This document shows positions 14,149-21,307 of a stretch of DNA of 21,307 nucleotides, piece after piece. The notes beneath the pieces are model-generated. The model was not told the origin of the DNA. It was given only the letters and a program-made list of their open reading frames with translations, and searched no databases. Source of the DNA: an uncultured Clostridia bacterium. GTDB taxonomy: Bacteria > Bacillota > Clostridia > Christensenellales > Aristaeellaceae. The stretch covers positions 1 through 21,307 of the forward strand of contig CAKUFG010000034.1 in the NCBI GenBank assembly GCA_934647235.1, written 5' to 3'. Both the position numbers and the translations under genes were made by a program. Numbering within the stretch: position 1 is the first letter of the stretch; each line of letters starts with the position of its first letter.

Positions 14149-14781
14149 TTATGGATCGGTTTGCGGAACCAGATTGCGGAACTCGACGTCCCGATCAAAG
14201 GTATCGTCCGCAAAGCCGGGGATTTCCTTGCAGGCCTTGCACAGGGCCAGGCTAAAATGCGTAAAGATGCGGCGGATATCCGAATCCGTATAGGGGCAAG
14301 CGCCGCTTACGATCTGCGCGGCCAGGGCATGCGCTACCAGCAGCATATCAAAGCCGTAGCGCTCCGCCGCAGCAGCGTCCATATGGTAAAAGCTGCACAG
14401 CGAAGGATTGATCAGCGCAAGCGTCTGCTGCGCGGCATCCTGCATGCCGCTGTCACCCTCCTGCGCAGGGGTCAGAAACAGCAGGCGGTACAGCTGCGGC
14501 TCCTCCTTTGCAAAACGGATATACTGCATGCCCACCCCCATGAAGGGCAGCGGCTCGGCCAGCCCACGCAGAATATACTGCTGATAAACGGCCTCAGCAG
14601 CCTTTCGGATCTCCGCGCGCACCTCGTCCATGGTATCAAAATAGGTAAAAATCGGGCGCGTGGACACCTGCAGCTCGGCGGCGATATCGCGCGTGCTGAC
14701 CCTGGACGCGCCCTTGACGCGGGCTACATTGAGCGCGGCCTGGATAATCTCGTCCTTTGTAAACTTCACCTTGGGCGGCAT
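14149..14781 (-). CDS. TetR/AcrR-family transcription regulator
   Basis: The 210-residue protein has a TetR-type N-terminal DNA-binding domain: 'FTKDEIIQAALNVARVKG' helix 1, then the HTH 'STRDIAAELQVSTRPIFTYF' at about 29-48. The alpha-helical C-terminal ligand domain is variable and gives no clue to the effector. ATG 14781 is used because AAGGAGG (14797-14791) lies 9 bases before it; GTG 14790 abuts the ribosome site. It has its own consensus promoter, with a palindrome over the likely start of transcription, which fits autorepression. It is downstream of paaK on the same strand, so an obvious guess is control of the iorA-iorB-paaK operon by an aryl acid or aryl-CoA. No copy of the palindrome is evident before iorA, which weakens that guess. 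Confidence 0.88.
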   Translation of the reverse strand: MPPKVKFTKDEIIQAALNVARVKGASRVSTRDIAAELQVSTRPIFTYFDTMDEVRAEIRKAAEAVYQQYILRGLAEPLPFMGVGMQYIRFAKEEPQLYRLLFLTPAQEGDSGMQDAAQQTLALINPSLCSFYHMDAAAAERYGFDMLLVAHALAAQIVSGACPYTDSDIRRIFTHFSLALCKACKEIPGFADDTFDRDVEFRNLVPQTDP

Positions 14782-14808
14782 GCCGGTCACCCTCCTTTTT
14801 CAAGGATA

Positions 14809-14851
14809 AACAACAGTTGTTATTATAACGCCCAACCCGCCCGCCTGTCAA
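14809..14851 (-). promoter_or_regulatory. tetR promoter with overlapping operator palindrome
   Basis: On the minus strand TTGACA (14851-14846) and TATAAT (14827-14822), both perfect consensus, are 18 bases apart. The palindrome AACAACTGTTGTT (minus strand, 14821-14809) is centred at about +1, a classic place for an autorepressor site. The -35 box starts 13 bases after the paaK stop codon. Confidence 0.8.
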
Positions 14852-14863
14852 CCGCCGGCGCTT

Positions 14864-16168
14864 TTACTCGTATTTGCGGTTGTCAATCACGCGCTTGGCT
14901 TTGCCTTCGCTGCGCGCAAGCGAACCGGCCGGGCACAGCCTGACCGTGGCGTGCACCAGGCAGGAGGCGGACAGCTGCGCGGCCACATAGGCGGACAGCG
15001 CTTCCACATCGCGCACAGTGTCGCTCATGCGGGCAGGATCCAATTCGACCATCACCGTCAGCGTGTCCAGCGCGCCGCGGCGATCCACAATGATCTGATA
15101 ATTGGGGGTAATGCCCTCGATCTGCAGCAGCGTCTGCTCGATCTGCGAGGGGAACACATTGACCCCGCGGATGATAAGCATATCGTCGTTGCGGCCCGTG
15201 ATGCGGCGCAGCCGCGCATGCGTACAGCCGCAGGGGCAGGACGCATGGGTCAGGCAGGTGATATCGTGCGTGCGGTACCGCAGCAGCGGCATGCCGCGCT
15301 TGACCAGGGTGGTAATCACCAATTCTCCGGCTTCTCCCTCCGGCGCGGCCTGCTGCTTTTCATCCAGAATCTCCGGCAGGAAAGCGTCCTCCCAGATGTG
15401 CAGGCCCTGCCTGGCCGCACACTCCATGGCCACGCCAGGACCCATCATTTCGGTCAGGCCGTAAATATCATGCGCCTGGATATGCAACATCTTTTCAATG
15501 CGCGCGCGCATGCTTTCGCTCCACGGCTCCGCGCCGAAAACGCCTGTTTTCAGCTGCATCCGGCTGATATCCACGCCCTTTTCCTGCATGGCCTCGGCCA
15601 GGTTGATGGCATAGGAGGGCGTGCAGCACAGGGCCGTCGCGCCAAAATCCTCCATCAGCGTCAGCTGGCGCTGGGTGTTGCCGCCGCTGGCAGGCACCAC
15701 TGCCGCGCCCAGACGCTCCGCGCCGTAATGCACGCCCAGGCCGCCGGTAAACAGGCCGTAGCCATAGGCAATGTGTACCACCGACGTATCGTCAATGCCC
15801 GCCAGCGCCAGCGAGCGCGCGGTCAGCTCGGTCCAGTTATCCAGATCCTCGCGCGTATAGGCCGCCACCGTGGGCTTGCCCGTGGTGCCGGAGGAGGCGT
15901 GCATGCGCACGATCTCGCGGCGCGGCACGGCCAGCAAGCCGAAGGGATAGTGATCGCGCAGATCGCTTTTTTCGGTAAAGGGCAGCAGGTCGATATCCTC
16001 CGCCGTGCGGATATCCTGCGGCTTTACGCCGCGCTCATCCATCTTGCGGCGATAGAAGGGCACGTTGTCATACACATGCCGCACCAGCGCGCGCAGGCGC
16101 TGGCTCTGGAGCTGATGGATTTCATCCCGCGACAGCCGCTGGGCGGCCAGAATTTGCTGATCGATCAT
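14864..16168 (-). CDS. paaK: Phenylacetate-CoA ligase (aryl-acid CoA ligase)
   Basis: The 434-residue protein matches the full length of PaaK, an adenylate-forming enzyme that joins phenylacetate or related aryl acids to CoA with ATP to AMP. Key motifs are the phosphate loop 'SSGTTGKPT' (92-100), 'YGLTEMMGPG' (236-245), 'RYRTHDI' (297-303), a Cys-rich 'CPCGCTH' (311-317), 'GRNDDMLIIRGVNVFPSQIE' (325-344) and a C-terminal 'SEGKAKRVID' (420-429) containing the likely catalytic lysine. It starts 8 bases after iorB on the same strand, with no strong ribosome site, so translation is probably coupled. With IorAB it links aryl-pyruvates, aryl-acetyl-CoA and aryl-acetates. It may take up aryl acids or release them in reverse; the direction is inference. 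Confidence 0.93.
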   Translation of the reverse strand: MIDQQILAAQRLSRDEIHQLQSQRLRALVRHVYDNVPFYRRKMDERGVKPQDIRTAEDIDLLPFTEKSDLRDHYPFGLLAVPRREIVRMHASSGTTGKPTVAAYTREDLDNWTELTARSLALAGIDDTSVVHIAYGYGLFTGGLGVHYGAERLGAAVVPASGGNTQRQLTLMEDFGATALCCTPSYAINLAEAMQEKGVDISRMQLKTGVFGAEPWSESMRARIEKMLHIQAHDIYGLTEMMGPGVAMECAARQGLHIWEDAFLPEILDEKQQAAPEGEAGELVITTLVKRGMPLLRYRTHDITCLTHASCPCGCTHARLRRITGRNDDMLIIRGVNVFPSQIEQTLLQIEGITPNYQIIVDRRGALDTLTVMVELDPARMSDTVRDVEALSAYVAAQLSASCLVHATVRLCPAGSLARSEGKAKRVIDNRKYE

Positions 16169-16176
16169 TTCTGAAT

Positions 16177-16761
16177 TTACGCTTTCTCGTTTTTTGCGAT
16201 ATCCTGATACGCCGCGCGCCCGGCCCGGAACGCCGCCAGATTGACCGCCAGCGTGGCGGGCTTTACGCAGGCGGAGACGGCCTCCTCATACGCCTCGGCC
16301 GGCCAGGGAAGCAGCTGGGACAATACGCCCAGCAGCACAATATTGACCGCGCGCACGCTGCCGCAGCGCTCGGCCAGCTCCTGCGCGTCCAGCGCATAGA
16401 GCGGATGCCCGTCGATTGCCTGCTCGGGATAGTCCGCCTTGCCCATAATTACAGGCATGGGCAGCATGCGATGGGTATTGGCAATCATCGCGCCGCCCTG
16501 CCGCAGATAAAACTCCGAGCGCAGCGCCTCCAGCCATTCAAAGGCGATCACCATATCGGCCTCGCCCGGCGTAACCAGCGGGGAAGCCACGTTTTCGCCG
16601 ATGCGCACATGGGTGATCACGCTGCCGCCGCGCTGGCTCATGCCGTGCACCTCGCTGACCTTCACATCGTCGCCCATTTTCAGCGCCAGATAGCCCAGGA
16701 TTTTGCTGGTCAGCAGGATGCCCTGTCCGCCCACGCCTACGATGATAATATTGGCTTTCAT
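16177..16761 (-). CDS. iorB: Indolepyruvate ferredoxin oxidoreductase, beta subunit
   Basis: The 194-residue protein is the gamma-domain-type subunit of 2-oxoacid:ferredoxin oxidoreductases. It opens with 'IIIVGVGGQGILLTSKILG' (5-23), followed by the conserved 'EVHGMSQRGGSVITHVRIG' block, as in IorB. With IorA it oxidatively decarboxylates aryl-pyruvates (indolepyruvate, phenylpyruvate, hydroxyphenylpyruvate) to aryl-acetyl-CoA, reducing ferredoxin, in the cytoplasm of anaerobes. The ATG overlaps the iorA stop codon (ATGA, 16761-16758), and a GGAGG (16775-16771) lies 9 bases before it inside iorA, so the two subunits are translationally coupled. In-frame codons upstream of this ATG lie inside iorA and are not used. 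Confidence 0.93.
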   Translation of the reverse strand: MKANIIIVGVGGQGILLTSKILGYLALKMGDDVKVSEVHGMSQRGGSVITHVRIGENVASPLVTPGEADMVIAFEWLEALRSEFYLRQGGAMIANTHRMLPMPVIMGKADYPEQAIDGHPLYALDAQELAERCGSVRAVNIVLLGVLSQLLPWPAEAYEEAVSACVKPATLAVNLAAFRAGRAAYQDIAKNEKA

Positions 16762-18479
16762 TGCTTTTCGCCTCCGCCCGTAATGCACCCAAAGGCGCAC
16801 ATCTGCCTGCACAGCCCGCAGCCGTTGCACAGCGCGGCGTTTACGCGCACAGCGCCGTCCGCGCCGCGCTCCAGCGCGGGGCAGCCCAGGCGCAGGCATG
16901 CGCCGCAGTGATGGCAATCCGCAATCACGCAGGACTGCTTGGGCCGCTTATCCAGCAGCGCGCAGGGATAGCGCGCAATGATCACCGATACGCCGTCGCG
17001 CTGCGTTTCCTCGCGCAGGGCCTGCTCCATGTCCTTCATCTGCATGGGGTTGACCACGCGCACATGCGCCCCCACCGCCTCGCACACGGCCTCCAGATTG
17101 AGCTGCGGCGCCGGGCTGCCATGGATATCAAAGCCCGTGGCAGGATTCTGCTGATGGCCGGTCATGCCGGTGATGCGGTTATCCAGGATGATTACATTGA
17201 TATTGGAGCGGTCGTACACCGCGTTGATCAGCCCCGTAATGCCGCTGTGGATAAAGGTGCTGTCGCCCAGCACTGCCACGCTGCGGCGGGAAAAATCGCG
17301 GCCATGCGCCTTTTCCGCGCCGATGGCCATGCCGATGGATGCGCCCATGCACAGCGTTGCATCCATGCTTTCGATGGGCGGCAGGGCGCACAGGGTGTAG
17401 CAGCCGATATCGCCAAACACCGTCAGCCCCAGCTTTTTGATGGCAAAGAAGGTTGCTCTGTGCGGGCAGCCCGGACACAGCACAGGCGGGCGCGCGGGCA
17501 GCGCGGGCTCCTGCGGCGCTTGATCCGCGCCAAAGGCCTCGCGGATGCGCTGCACGCTCAGCTCTCCCTGACGGCCCGTGTAGCATTTGCCCGTTACGGC
17601 AATGCCCATGGCGGCGATCTCCTGCTCAAAGATGCCCTCCAGCTCCTCGATGACCACCAGCTTGTCCACCCTGGCGGCAAAATCACGCACGGCGGCGCGA
17701 TCGATGGGATAGCTCAGCCCCAGCTTCAGAATACTGGCCTCGGGCAGCGCCTCGCGCACATATTGATACACCACGCCTGCGCACACCACGCCCAGCGCCG
17801 TGCCGCGCATTTCCATGCGGTTGAGGCCCAGGCCTGCGGCCTCATTCTCCATGCGCTGCTCGCGCGCTTCCACCACCAGATGACGCTTGCGGGCCATGCC
17901 GGGCATCATCACATATTTCATAAAGTCCTTTTTGTATTCGCGCACAGGCAGCTCAGTGCGCCCGCCCATTTCCACCGGGGAGCGCTGATGCGCCAGGCGT
18001 GTGGTCAGGCGCAGAAAAACGGGCGTATCGTAGCGCTCGCTCAGTTCAAAGGCGCGCTGAATATAATCATGGCATTCCTGGCTGTCGGCAGGCTCCAGCA
18101 TGGGGATATGCGCCGCGCGGGCAATCATGCGGCTGTCCTGCTCGTTCTGGCTGGAATGCATATAGGGATCGTCCGCCGTCACGATTACCAGCCCTGCGTT
18201 CACGCCCGTATAGGCTGCGGTATACAGGGGATCGGCCGCCACGTTCACGCCCACATGCTTCATGCAGCTCATGGCGCGCGCGCCCGTCATGGCTGCGCCG
18301 AAGGCCGTTTCCACAGCCACCTTTTCGTTGGGGGCCCATTCGCAGTCGATTTCGGGATAAGCGGCGCAGAACTCCGTAATCTCCGTGCTCGGCGTGCCCG
18401 GATAGCTGGATACCACCCGCACGCCGGCCTCATACGCGCCGCGCGCAACGGCCTCGTTGCCCAGCATCAGCTTTTTCAT
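16758..18479 (-). CDS. iorA: Indolepyruvate ferredoxin oxidoreductase, alpha subunit
   Basis: The 573-residue protein has the IorA layout: a pyrimidine-binding domain beginning 'MLGNEAVARGAYEAGV' (5-20) with 'SYPGTPSTEI' (25-34), a central domain, 'CPGCPHR' (335-341), the thiamine diphosphate site 'LGDSTFIHSGITGL' (404-417) to N434, and a C-terminal ferredoxin-like part with two [4Fe-4S] motifs (C522, C525, C528, C533 and C551, C554, C557, C561). Cys565 replaces the more usual Ala or Pro near the second motif. ATG 18479 has AGAGGAG (18495-18489) 9 bases upstream; the frame stays open further but no better start exists. It heads the iorA-iorB-paaK operon and is divergent from pgi. It suggests oxidative aromatic amino acid fermentation. 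Confidence 0.95.
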   Translation of the reverse strand: MKKLMLGNEAVARGAYEAGVRVVSSYPGTPSTEITEFCAAYPEIDCEWAPNEKVAVETAFGAAMTGARAMSCMKHVGVNVAADPLYTAAYTGVNAGLVIVTADDPYMHSSQNEQDSRMIARAAHIPMLEPADSQECHDYIQRAFELSERYDTPVFLRLTTRLAHQRSPVEMGGRTELPVREYKKDFMKYVMMPGMARKRHLVVEAREQRMENEAAGLGLNRMEMRGTALGVVCAGVVYQYVREALPEASILKLGLSYPIDRAAVRDFAARVDKLVVIEELEGIFEQEIAAMGIAVTGKCYTGRQGELSVQRIREAFGADQAPQEPALPARPPVLCPGCPHRATFFAIKKLGLTVFGDIGCYTLCALPPIESMDATLCMGASIGMAIGAEKAHGRDFSRRSVAVLGDSTFIHSGITGLINAVYDRSNINVIILDNRITGMTGHQQNPATGFDIHGSPAPQLNLEAVCEAVGAHVRVVNPMQMKDMEQALREETQRDGVSVIIARYPCALLDKRPKQSCVIADCHHCGACLRLGCPALERGADGAVRVNAALCNGCGLCRQMCAFGCITGGGEKQ

Positions 18480-18518
18480 CGGTAACAGCTCCTCTCCGAT
18501 CCGCAGGATATAATTGAT

Positions 18519-18547
18519 AGTATAGCAGAGGCGCCAATGAAAAGAAA
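18519..18547 (-). promoter_or_regulatory. Candidate iorA promoter
   Basis: On the minus strand TATACT (18524-18519) lies 17 bases after a poor -35 (TTTCTT, 18547-18542), about 40 bases before the iorA ATG. A weak -35 would fit a promoter needing an activator. Confidence 0.5.
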
Positions 18548-18614
18548 GCACTATTTTTGTTCATTATTTTTCCGTTTTTTTCTTTATTTTTTCTATGCAG
18601 CCAGGGCAAAAATA

Positions 18615-18623
18615 TGGTATACT
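18615..18623 (+). promoter_or_regulatory. Extended -10 promoter of pgi
   Basis: TGGTATACT (18615-18623) is an extended -10 box with consensus-like TATACT, 37 bases before ATG 18661. No good -35 hexamer is seen at 17 bases, which extended -10 promoters tolerate. Confidence 0.6.
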
Positions 18624-18660
18624 GTGCGCGTATGATCCGACGAACAGGAGGAATTTACAA

Positions 18661-20088
18661 ATGGAAGATTGCAAAATGTGCATGGTACCCCAGATTCAGC
18701 TGGATGTAAACCATATGATGTCCGCCACCTTGGGCGAGCGCGGCATCAGCGAGCAGGAAGTCGCCGCCCTGCGCGGCGCGGCCGAAAAGGCCTATGAAAA
18801 CGTCCGCGCGCATCGCGGCCAGGGCTGGCTGGGCTGGACCGAGCTTCCCTATAATCAGGAAGCCGTGATTGCCGATATCGAAAAGACTGCCGCCGAGGTG
18901 CGCAAGCAGTTTGACACCTTTGTGGTGCTGGGCATCGGCGGCAGCGCGCTGGGCCCCATCGCCGTGCAGCAGGCGCTGAACCACCTGCACTATAACGAGC
19001 TGCCCGCCGAAAAGCGCGGCGGCCCTCGCTTCTATGTGGAAGACAACATCGACCCCGAGCGCATGGCCGCGCTGTTTGACGTGATCGACGTAAAGACCAC
19101 CTGCTTCAACGTGATCACCAAGTCCGGCGGCACCGCCGAAACCATGAGCCAGTACCTGATCTTCACCGACGCGCTGAAAAAGGCCGTGGGCGACGACTGG
19201 GCCAGGCATATCATCACCACCACCGGCGCGGATCGCGGCAACCTGATCAAGCTGACCCGCGAAAACGGCTTCAAAACCTTCGTCGTTCCCGACGGCGTAG
19301 GCGGCCGCTACAGCGAAATGTGCCCCGTGGGCCTGTTCCCCGCGGCGGTATGCGGCATCGATATCCGCGCCATGCTCAAGGGCGCGGCGTGCATGGATAA
19401 GCGCTGCCAGAGCGGCGACGTGTGGCAGAACCCCGCCTTGCTGGAGGCCGTGCTTCAGTACATCGCCACCGAGCGCGGCATGAACGTACAGGCTGTAATG
19501 CCCTATGCCGACAGCCTGAAATACATGGCCGACTGGTTCTGCCAGCTGTGGGCCGAAAGCCTGGGCAAGAACGTGACCCGCGATGGCAAGCCCTGCAACG
19601 TGGGTCAGACCCCCACCAAGGCGCTGGGCGTTACCGATCAGCACAGCCAGCTGCAGCTCTACACCGAAGGCCCCTACGATAAGGTGATCACCCTGATCAA
19701 GGTGGGCGCTTTCCGCAGCACGGTGGAAATCCCCCATGGCTGCGAGGAATTCCACGACGTGGCCTTCCTGGGCGGCAAGACGCTCAACCAGCTCATCGAG
19801 GCCGAGCGCCAGGGCACCGAGTACGCGCTGCTCAAGGCCGACCGTATGAGCCAGACCATCACCCTGCCCTGCGTCAACGCGGGCACCATCGGCCAGCTGA
19901 TGTACTTCTTCGAGCTGACCACCGCCTACGAGGGCGAGCTGCTCAACATCGACGCCTTCAACCAGCCGGGCGTGGAGGAAAGCAAGGTAGCCTCCTACGC
20001 GGTGCTGGGCAACGAGGCCGAAAAGTATCGCGCCAAGCAGGAAGAAATGGCCAAGCGTCCCGCGCTGAGCGACAAGTATATCTTCTAA
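18661..20088 (+). CDS. pgi: Glucose-6-phosphate isomerase
   Basis: The 475-residue protein interconverts glucose 6-phosphate and fructose 6-phosphate in glycolysis and gluconeogenesis, in the cytoplasm. It carries SIS-domain motifs and PGI signatures: 'GIGGSALGP' 91-99, 'KSGGTAET' 154-161, 'GGRYSEMCPVG' 214-224, 'AESLGKN' with Glu299, 'TDQHSQ' with His328, and 'QPGVEESK' with Lys442, which correspond to the catalytic Glu, His and Lys of the Bacillus-type enzyme. ATG 18661 has AGGAGG (18646-18651) 9 bases upstream. The short N-terminus is Met/Cys-rich ('MEDCKMCMV'). It is a single-gene transcript with its own promoter and terminator, divergent from iorA. High use of C/G-ending codons suggests strong expression. 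Confidence 0.97.
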   Translation: MEDCKMCMVPQIQLDVNHMMSATLGERGISEQEVAALRGAAEKAYENVRAHRGQGWLGWTELPYNQEAVIADIEKTAAEVRKQFDTFVVLGIGGSALGPIAVQQALNHLHYNELPAEKRGGPRFYVEDNIDPERMAALFDVIDVKTTCFNVITKSGGTAETMSQYLIFTDALKKAVGDDWARHIITTTGADRGNLIKLTRENGFKTFVVPDGVGGRYSEMCPVGLFPAAVCGIDIRAMLKGAACMDKRCQSGDVWQNPALLEAVLQYIATERGMNVQAVMPYADSLKYMADWFCQLWAESLGKNVTRDGKPCNVGQTPTKALGVTDQHSQLQLYTEGPYDKVITLIKVGAFRSTVEIPHGCEEFHDVAFLGGKTLNQLIEAERQGTEYALLKADRMSQTITLPCVNAGTIGQLMYFFELTTAYEGELLNIDAFNQPGVEESKVASYAVLGNEAEKYRAKQEEMAKRPALSDKYIF

Positions 20089-20103
20089 GCTTTCAACAAG
20101 CGC

Positions 20104-20146
20104 AGCGTCCGGAGCCTTCGCCCCGGGCGCTGTTTGTTCTATTTTT
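20104..20146 (+). terminator. Rho-independent terminator after pgi
   Basis: AGCGTCCGG (20104-20112) pairs with CCGGGCGCT (20123-20131) with one wobble, followed by GTTTGTTCTATTTTT. Confidence 0.75.
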
Positions 20147-20163
20147 CACGGAGGATTGCGGCA

Positions 20164-20556
20164 ATGGAACCCATCTGGGACGAGCTGTACCGCGCTGCCC
20201 TCGCCGCGCTCAAGCCCCGGCAGGTATCGCGCTTCATCGAGGCCGGCGGCGTGGCGGCGGCCATCGAATCGGTCAGCGGCAAGATCTACACCGGCGTATG
20301 CGTGGACTCCGCCTGCACGCTGGGCGTCTGTGCCGAGCGAAACGCCATTTTTCACATGATTACCGAGGGTGAGAACGCCATCCGCCGGGTGATCGCCGTC
20401 GGCCAGGATGGCAAGGCCATACCCCCCTGCGGCGCGTGCCGGGAGCTGATGTCCCAGCTGATGCCGGAGGATTACAAGGGCGTGGAGGTCATGCTGGACT
20501 ACGAAAACAACAGGATCGCAACGCTGGGTCAGCTTACGCCCGAATGGTGGATCTGA
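20164..20556 (+). CDS. Cytidine deaminase-fold protein
   Basis: The 130-residue protein has the zinc-deaminase motifs 'CAE' (56-58) and 'PCGAC' (88-92): Cys56, Cys89 and Cys92 bind zinc and Glu58 is the proton shuttle. Length and order match tetrameric cytidine deaminases, which convert cytidine to uridine in pyrimidine salvage. However, the 'N-x-E-N' nucleoside-binding block before the CAE is replaced by 'GVCVDSACTLG', so substrate may differ (blasticidin-S-deaminase-like or an uncharacterised subgroup). ATG 20164 has GGAGGA (20150-20155) 8 bases upstream; an earlier in-frame start overlaps the pgi terminator. Codon use matches the GC-rich resident genes. Confidence 0.8.
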   Translation: MEPIWDELYRAALAALKPRQVSRFIEAGGVAAAIESVSGKIYTGVCVDSACTLGVCAERNAIFHMITEGENAIRRVIAVGQDGKAIPPCGACRELMSQLMPEDYKGVEVMLDYENNRIATLGQLTPEWWI

Positions 20557-20641
20557 GCTGGCTGCGAGGGCAGTTCCATGATCCTGATTATGCCGAGAAA
20601 AGAGAAGCTTCTTTATCGTTTCGCGATGTGTTTTGATTGTG

Positions 20642-20662
20642 CAAATCGGAATTTGTGGAGGA
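20642..20662 (+). repeat. 21-nt leader repeat, copy 1 (contains ribosome site)
   Basis: Bases 20642-20662 match 21169-21189 at 20 of 21 positions (CAAATCGGAATTT, one differing base, TGGAGGA). Each copy ends in GGAGGA and sits just before a start codon. Confidence 0.8.
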
Positions 20663-20667
20663 TCGGT

Positions 20668-21162
20668 ATGAAAACACTGTATTTGATTGGCGGTACAATG
20701 GGCGTTGGCAAAACAACAATCAGCCAACAATTGAAAAAAGATTTACCACACAGTGTTTTTCTGGACGGAGACTGGTGCTGGGACGCCGATCCGTTTCAGG
20801 TAACGGAAGAAACAAAGGATATGGTCATACGTAATATCTGTTATTTGCTGAACAACTTTCTTCATTGCACCGCTTATGAAAACATTATTTTTTGTTGGGT
20901 TATGCATGAACAGTCCATCATCAATCGCATAATCAAAGAATTGGACGTAAGTGCTTGCAGAGTCATAAAAATATCTTTGATAACGGACGAAGCAAATCTG
21001 AGGAATCGGTTGTCATCCGATATTGCTCGCGGAATCCGCACTTCCGATGTCATTGACAGAAGTGTCGGAAGGATTCGTATGTATCGGTTACTTGATACCG
21101 TAAAAATTGATACGAGCAATAAGACTGTTCGTGAACTTGCAGATGAAATTCTGAAACTTTGA
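20668..21162 (+). CDS. Small P-loop nucleotide/sugar-type kinase
   Basis: The 164-residue protein begins with a beta-strand and Walker A 'GGTMGVGKTT' (8-17), followed by 'FLDGDWCWD' (31-39), the usual place for a substrate-binding or catalytic Asp. An Arg-rich lid-like segment 'RNRLSSDIARGIRTSDV' (112-128) follows. This is the layout of small P-loop kinases and phosphotransferases (nucleotide, shikimate or antibiotic type); substrate is unknown. ATG 20668 has GGAGGA (20657-20662) 5 bases upstream and sits right after the leader repeat. The gene is far more AT-rich than pgi and the deaminase gene just before it, which suggests recent acquisition, together with the GNAT gene after it. Confidence 0.75.
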   Translation: MKTLYLIGGTMGVGKTTISQQLKKDLPHSVFLDGDWCWDADPFQVTEETKDMVIRNICYLLNNFLHCTAYENIIFCWVMHEQSIINRIIKELDVSACRVIKISLITDEANLRNRLSSDIARGIRTSDVIDRSVGRIRMYRLLDTVKIDTSNKTVRELADEILKL

Positions 21163-21168
21163 TGCTGA

Positions 21169-21189
21169 CAAATCGGAATTTTTGGAGGA
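21169..21189 (+). repeat. 21-nt leader repeat, copy 2 (contains ribosome site)
   Basis: Second copy of the 20642-20662 leader with one base changed. It lies 6 bases after the kinase stop codon and before the GNAT start. Confidence 0.8.
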
Positions 21190-21200
21190 GAACTTTTGAC

Positions 21201-21307
21201 ATGCATATCATTCAAATAGCAAATGATGAAGATAAAAAGAGCATAACCAGAAATATATTGGAAGAACTGCCTGAATGGTTTGGAATCCCTGAGGCACGAG
21301 AAGAATA
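21201..21307 (+). CDS. GNAT family N-acetyltransferase, N-terminus (partial)
   Basis: ATG 21201 opens a frame that runs off the window end (35 codons seen). The start 'MHIIQIANDEDKKS' leads into 'ILEELPEWFGIPEAREEY', which strongly resembles the N-terminal signature of a GNAT acetyltransferase group common in Bacillota ('LPEWFGI..A...Y'). The acetyl-CoA site would lie beyond the window. GGAGGA at 21184-21189 is the ribosome site, 11 bases before the ATG and slightly long. Small acetyltransferases of this kind often modify amino groups of small molecules; the substrate is unknown. It is AT-rich like the kinase gene before it and shares its leader repeat. Confidence 0.7.
   Translation, partial: MHIIQIANDEDKKSITRNILEELPEWFGIPEAREE

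Noticed and set aside
20436..20636. Frame overlapping the deaminase end with protein-like 'HDPDYAEKREASLSFRDV'
   Set aside because: Considered as a remnant of another gene, but the upstream part is an out-of-frame shadow of the deaminase and there is no ribosome site before the suggestive part.
1..21307. CRISPR arrays, full insertion sequences, rRNA genes and prophage genes
   Set aside because: No regularly spaced direct repeats, transposase or integrase genes, rRNA sequence or phage structural genes were seen in the window.

Overview
The window looks like chromosome from an anaerobic, GC-rich gut-type member of the Bacillota (Clostridia). Strong AGGAGG-type ribosome sites, sigma-A-like promoters, U-tract hairpin terminators, a CotH-family protein, a ferredoxin-linked indolepyruvate oxidoreductase and secreted glycosidases all fit this. 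The lineage is an inference from gene content and codon bias; no rRNA or ribosomal protein gene is present.

Layout. 1-234 is the C-terminal end of a CBM9-like carbohydrate-binding protein. 434-9481 is an envelope block. Two paralogous secreted GH3-type proteins (434-2902 and 7046-9481) bracket a VTC-family polyphosphate polymerase (3102-3773), a DUF4956 membrane protein (4133-4807) and a membrane-anchored CotH-type kinase (4812-6776). A 276-bp hairpin-rich element with perfect 18-bp terminal inverted repeats (3795-4070) separates the polymerase gene from the DUF4956 gene. 9605-10798 encodes a secreted alpha/beta hydrolase.

From about 9.5 to 13.75 kb base composition falls and gene density drops. 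This stretch holds a secreted repeat-rich protein on the minus strand (11489-12589), a small orphan HTH-like protein (13327-13587), and two long non-coding gaps containing a perfect 18-bp palindrome and nested hairpins. A minus-strand tRNA-Ala(CGC) follows at 13755-13830. Its first 22 nt are duplicated 110 bp upstream, directly against the promoter.

14149-18479 (minus strand) is an aryl-acid metabolism locus, iorA-iorB-paaK. It is followed by a TetR regulator with its own consensus promoter and a palindrome at the predicted start of transcription. Diverging from iorA is pgi (18661-20088), then a cytidine-deaminase-fold gene (20164-20556). The last 0.65 kb is AT-rich: a small P-loop kinase and the start of a GNAT acetyltransferase, each preceded by a nearly identical 21-nt leader that includes the ribosome site.

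How the genes may work together. The first half looks like a cell-surface module: glycan hydrolases and an esterase-like enzyme outside, with polyphosphate synthesis inside linked to a membrane protein and an extracytoplasmic kinase. The second half makes or uses aryl-acetyl-CoA from aromatic amino acid breakdown with ferredoxin reduction. The most unusual items are the polyphosphate/DUF4956/CotH module inside a GH3 duplication, the 18-bp TIR element, and the duplicated tRNA-Ala 5' end.
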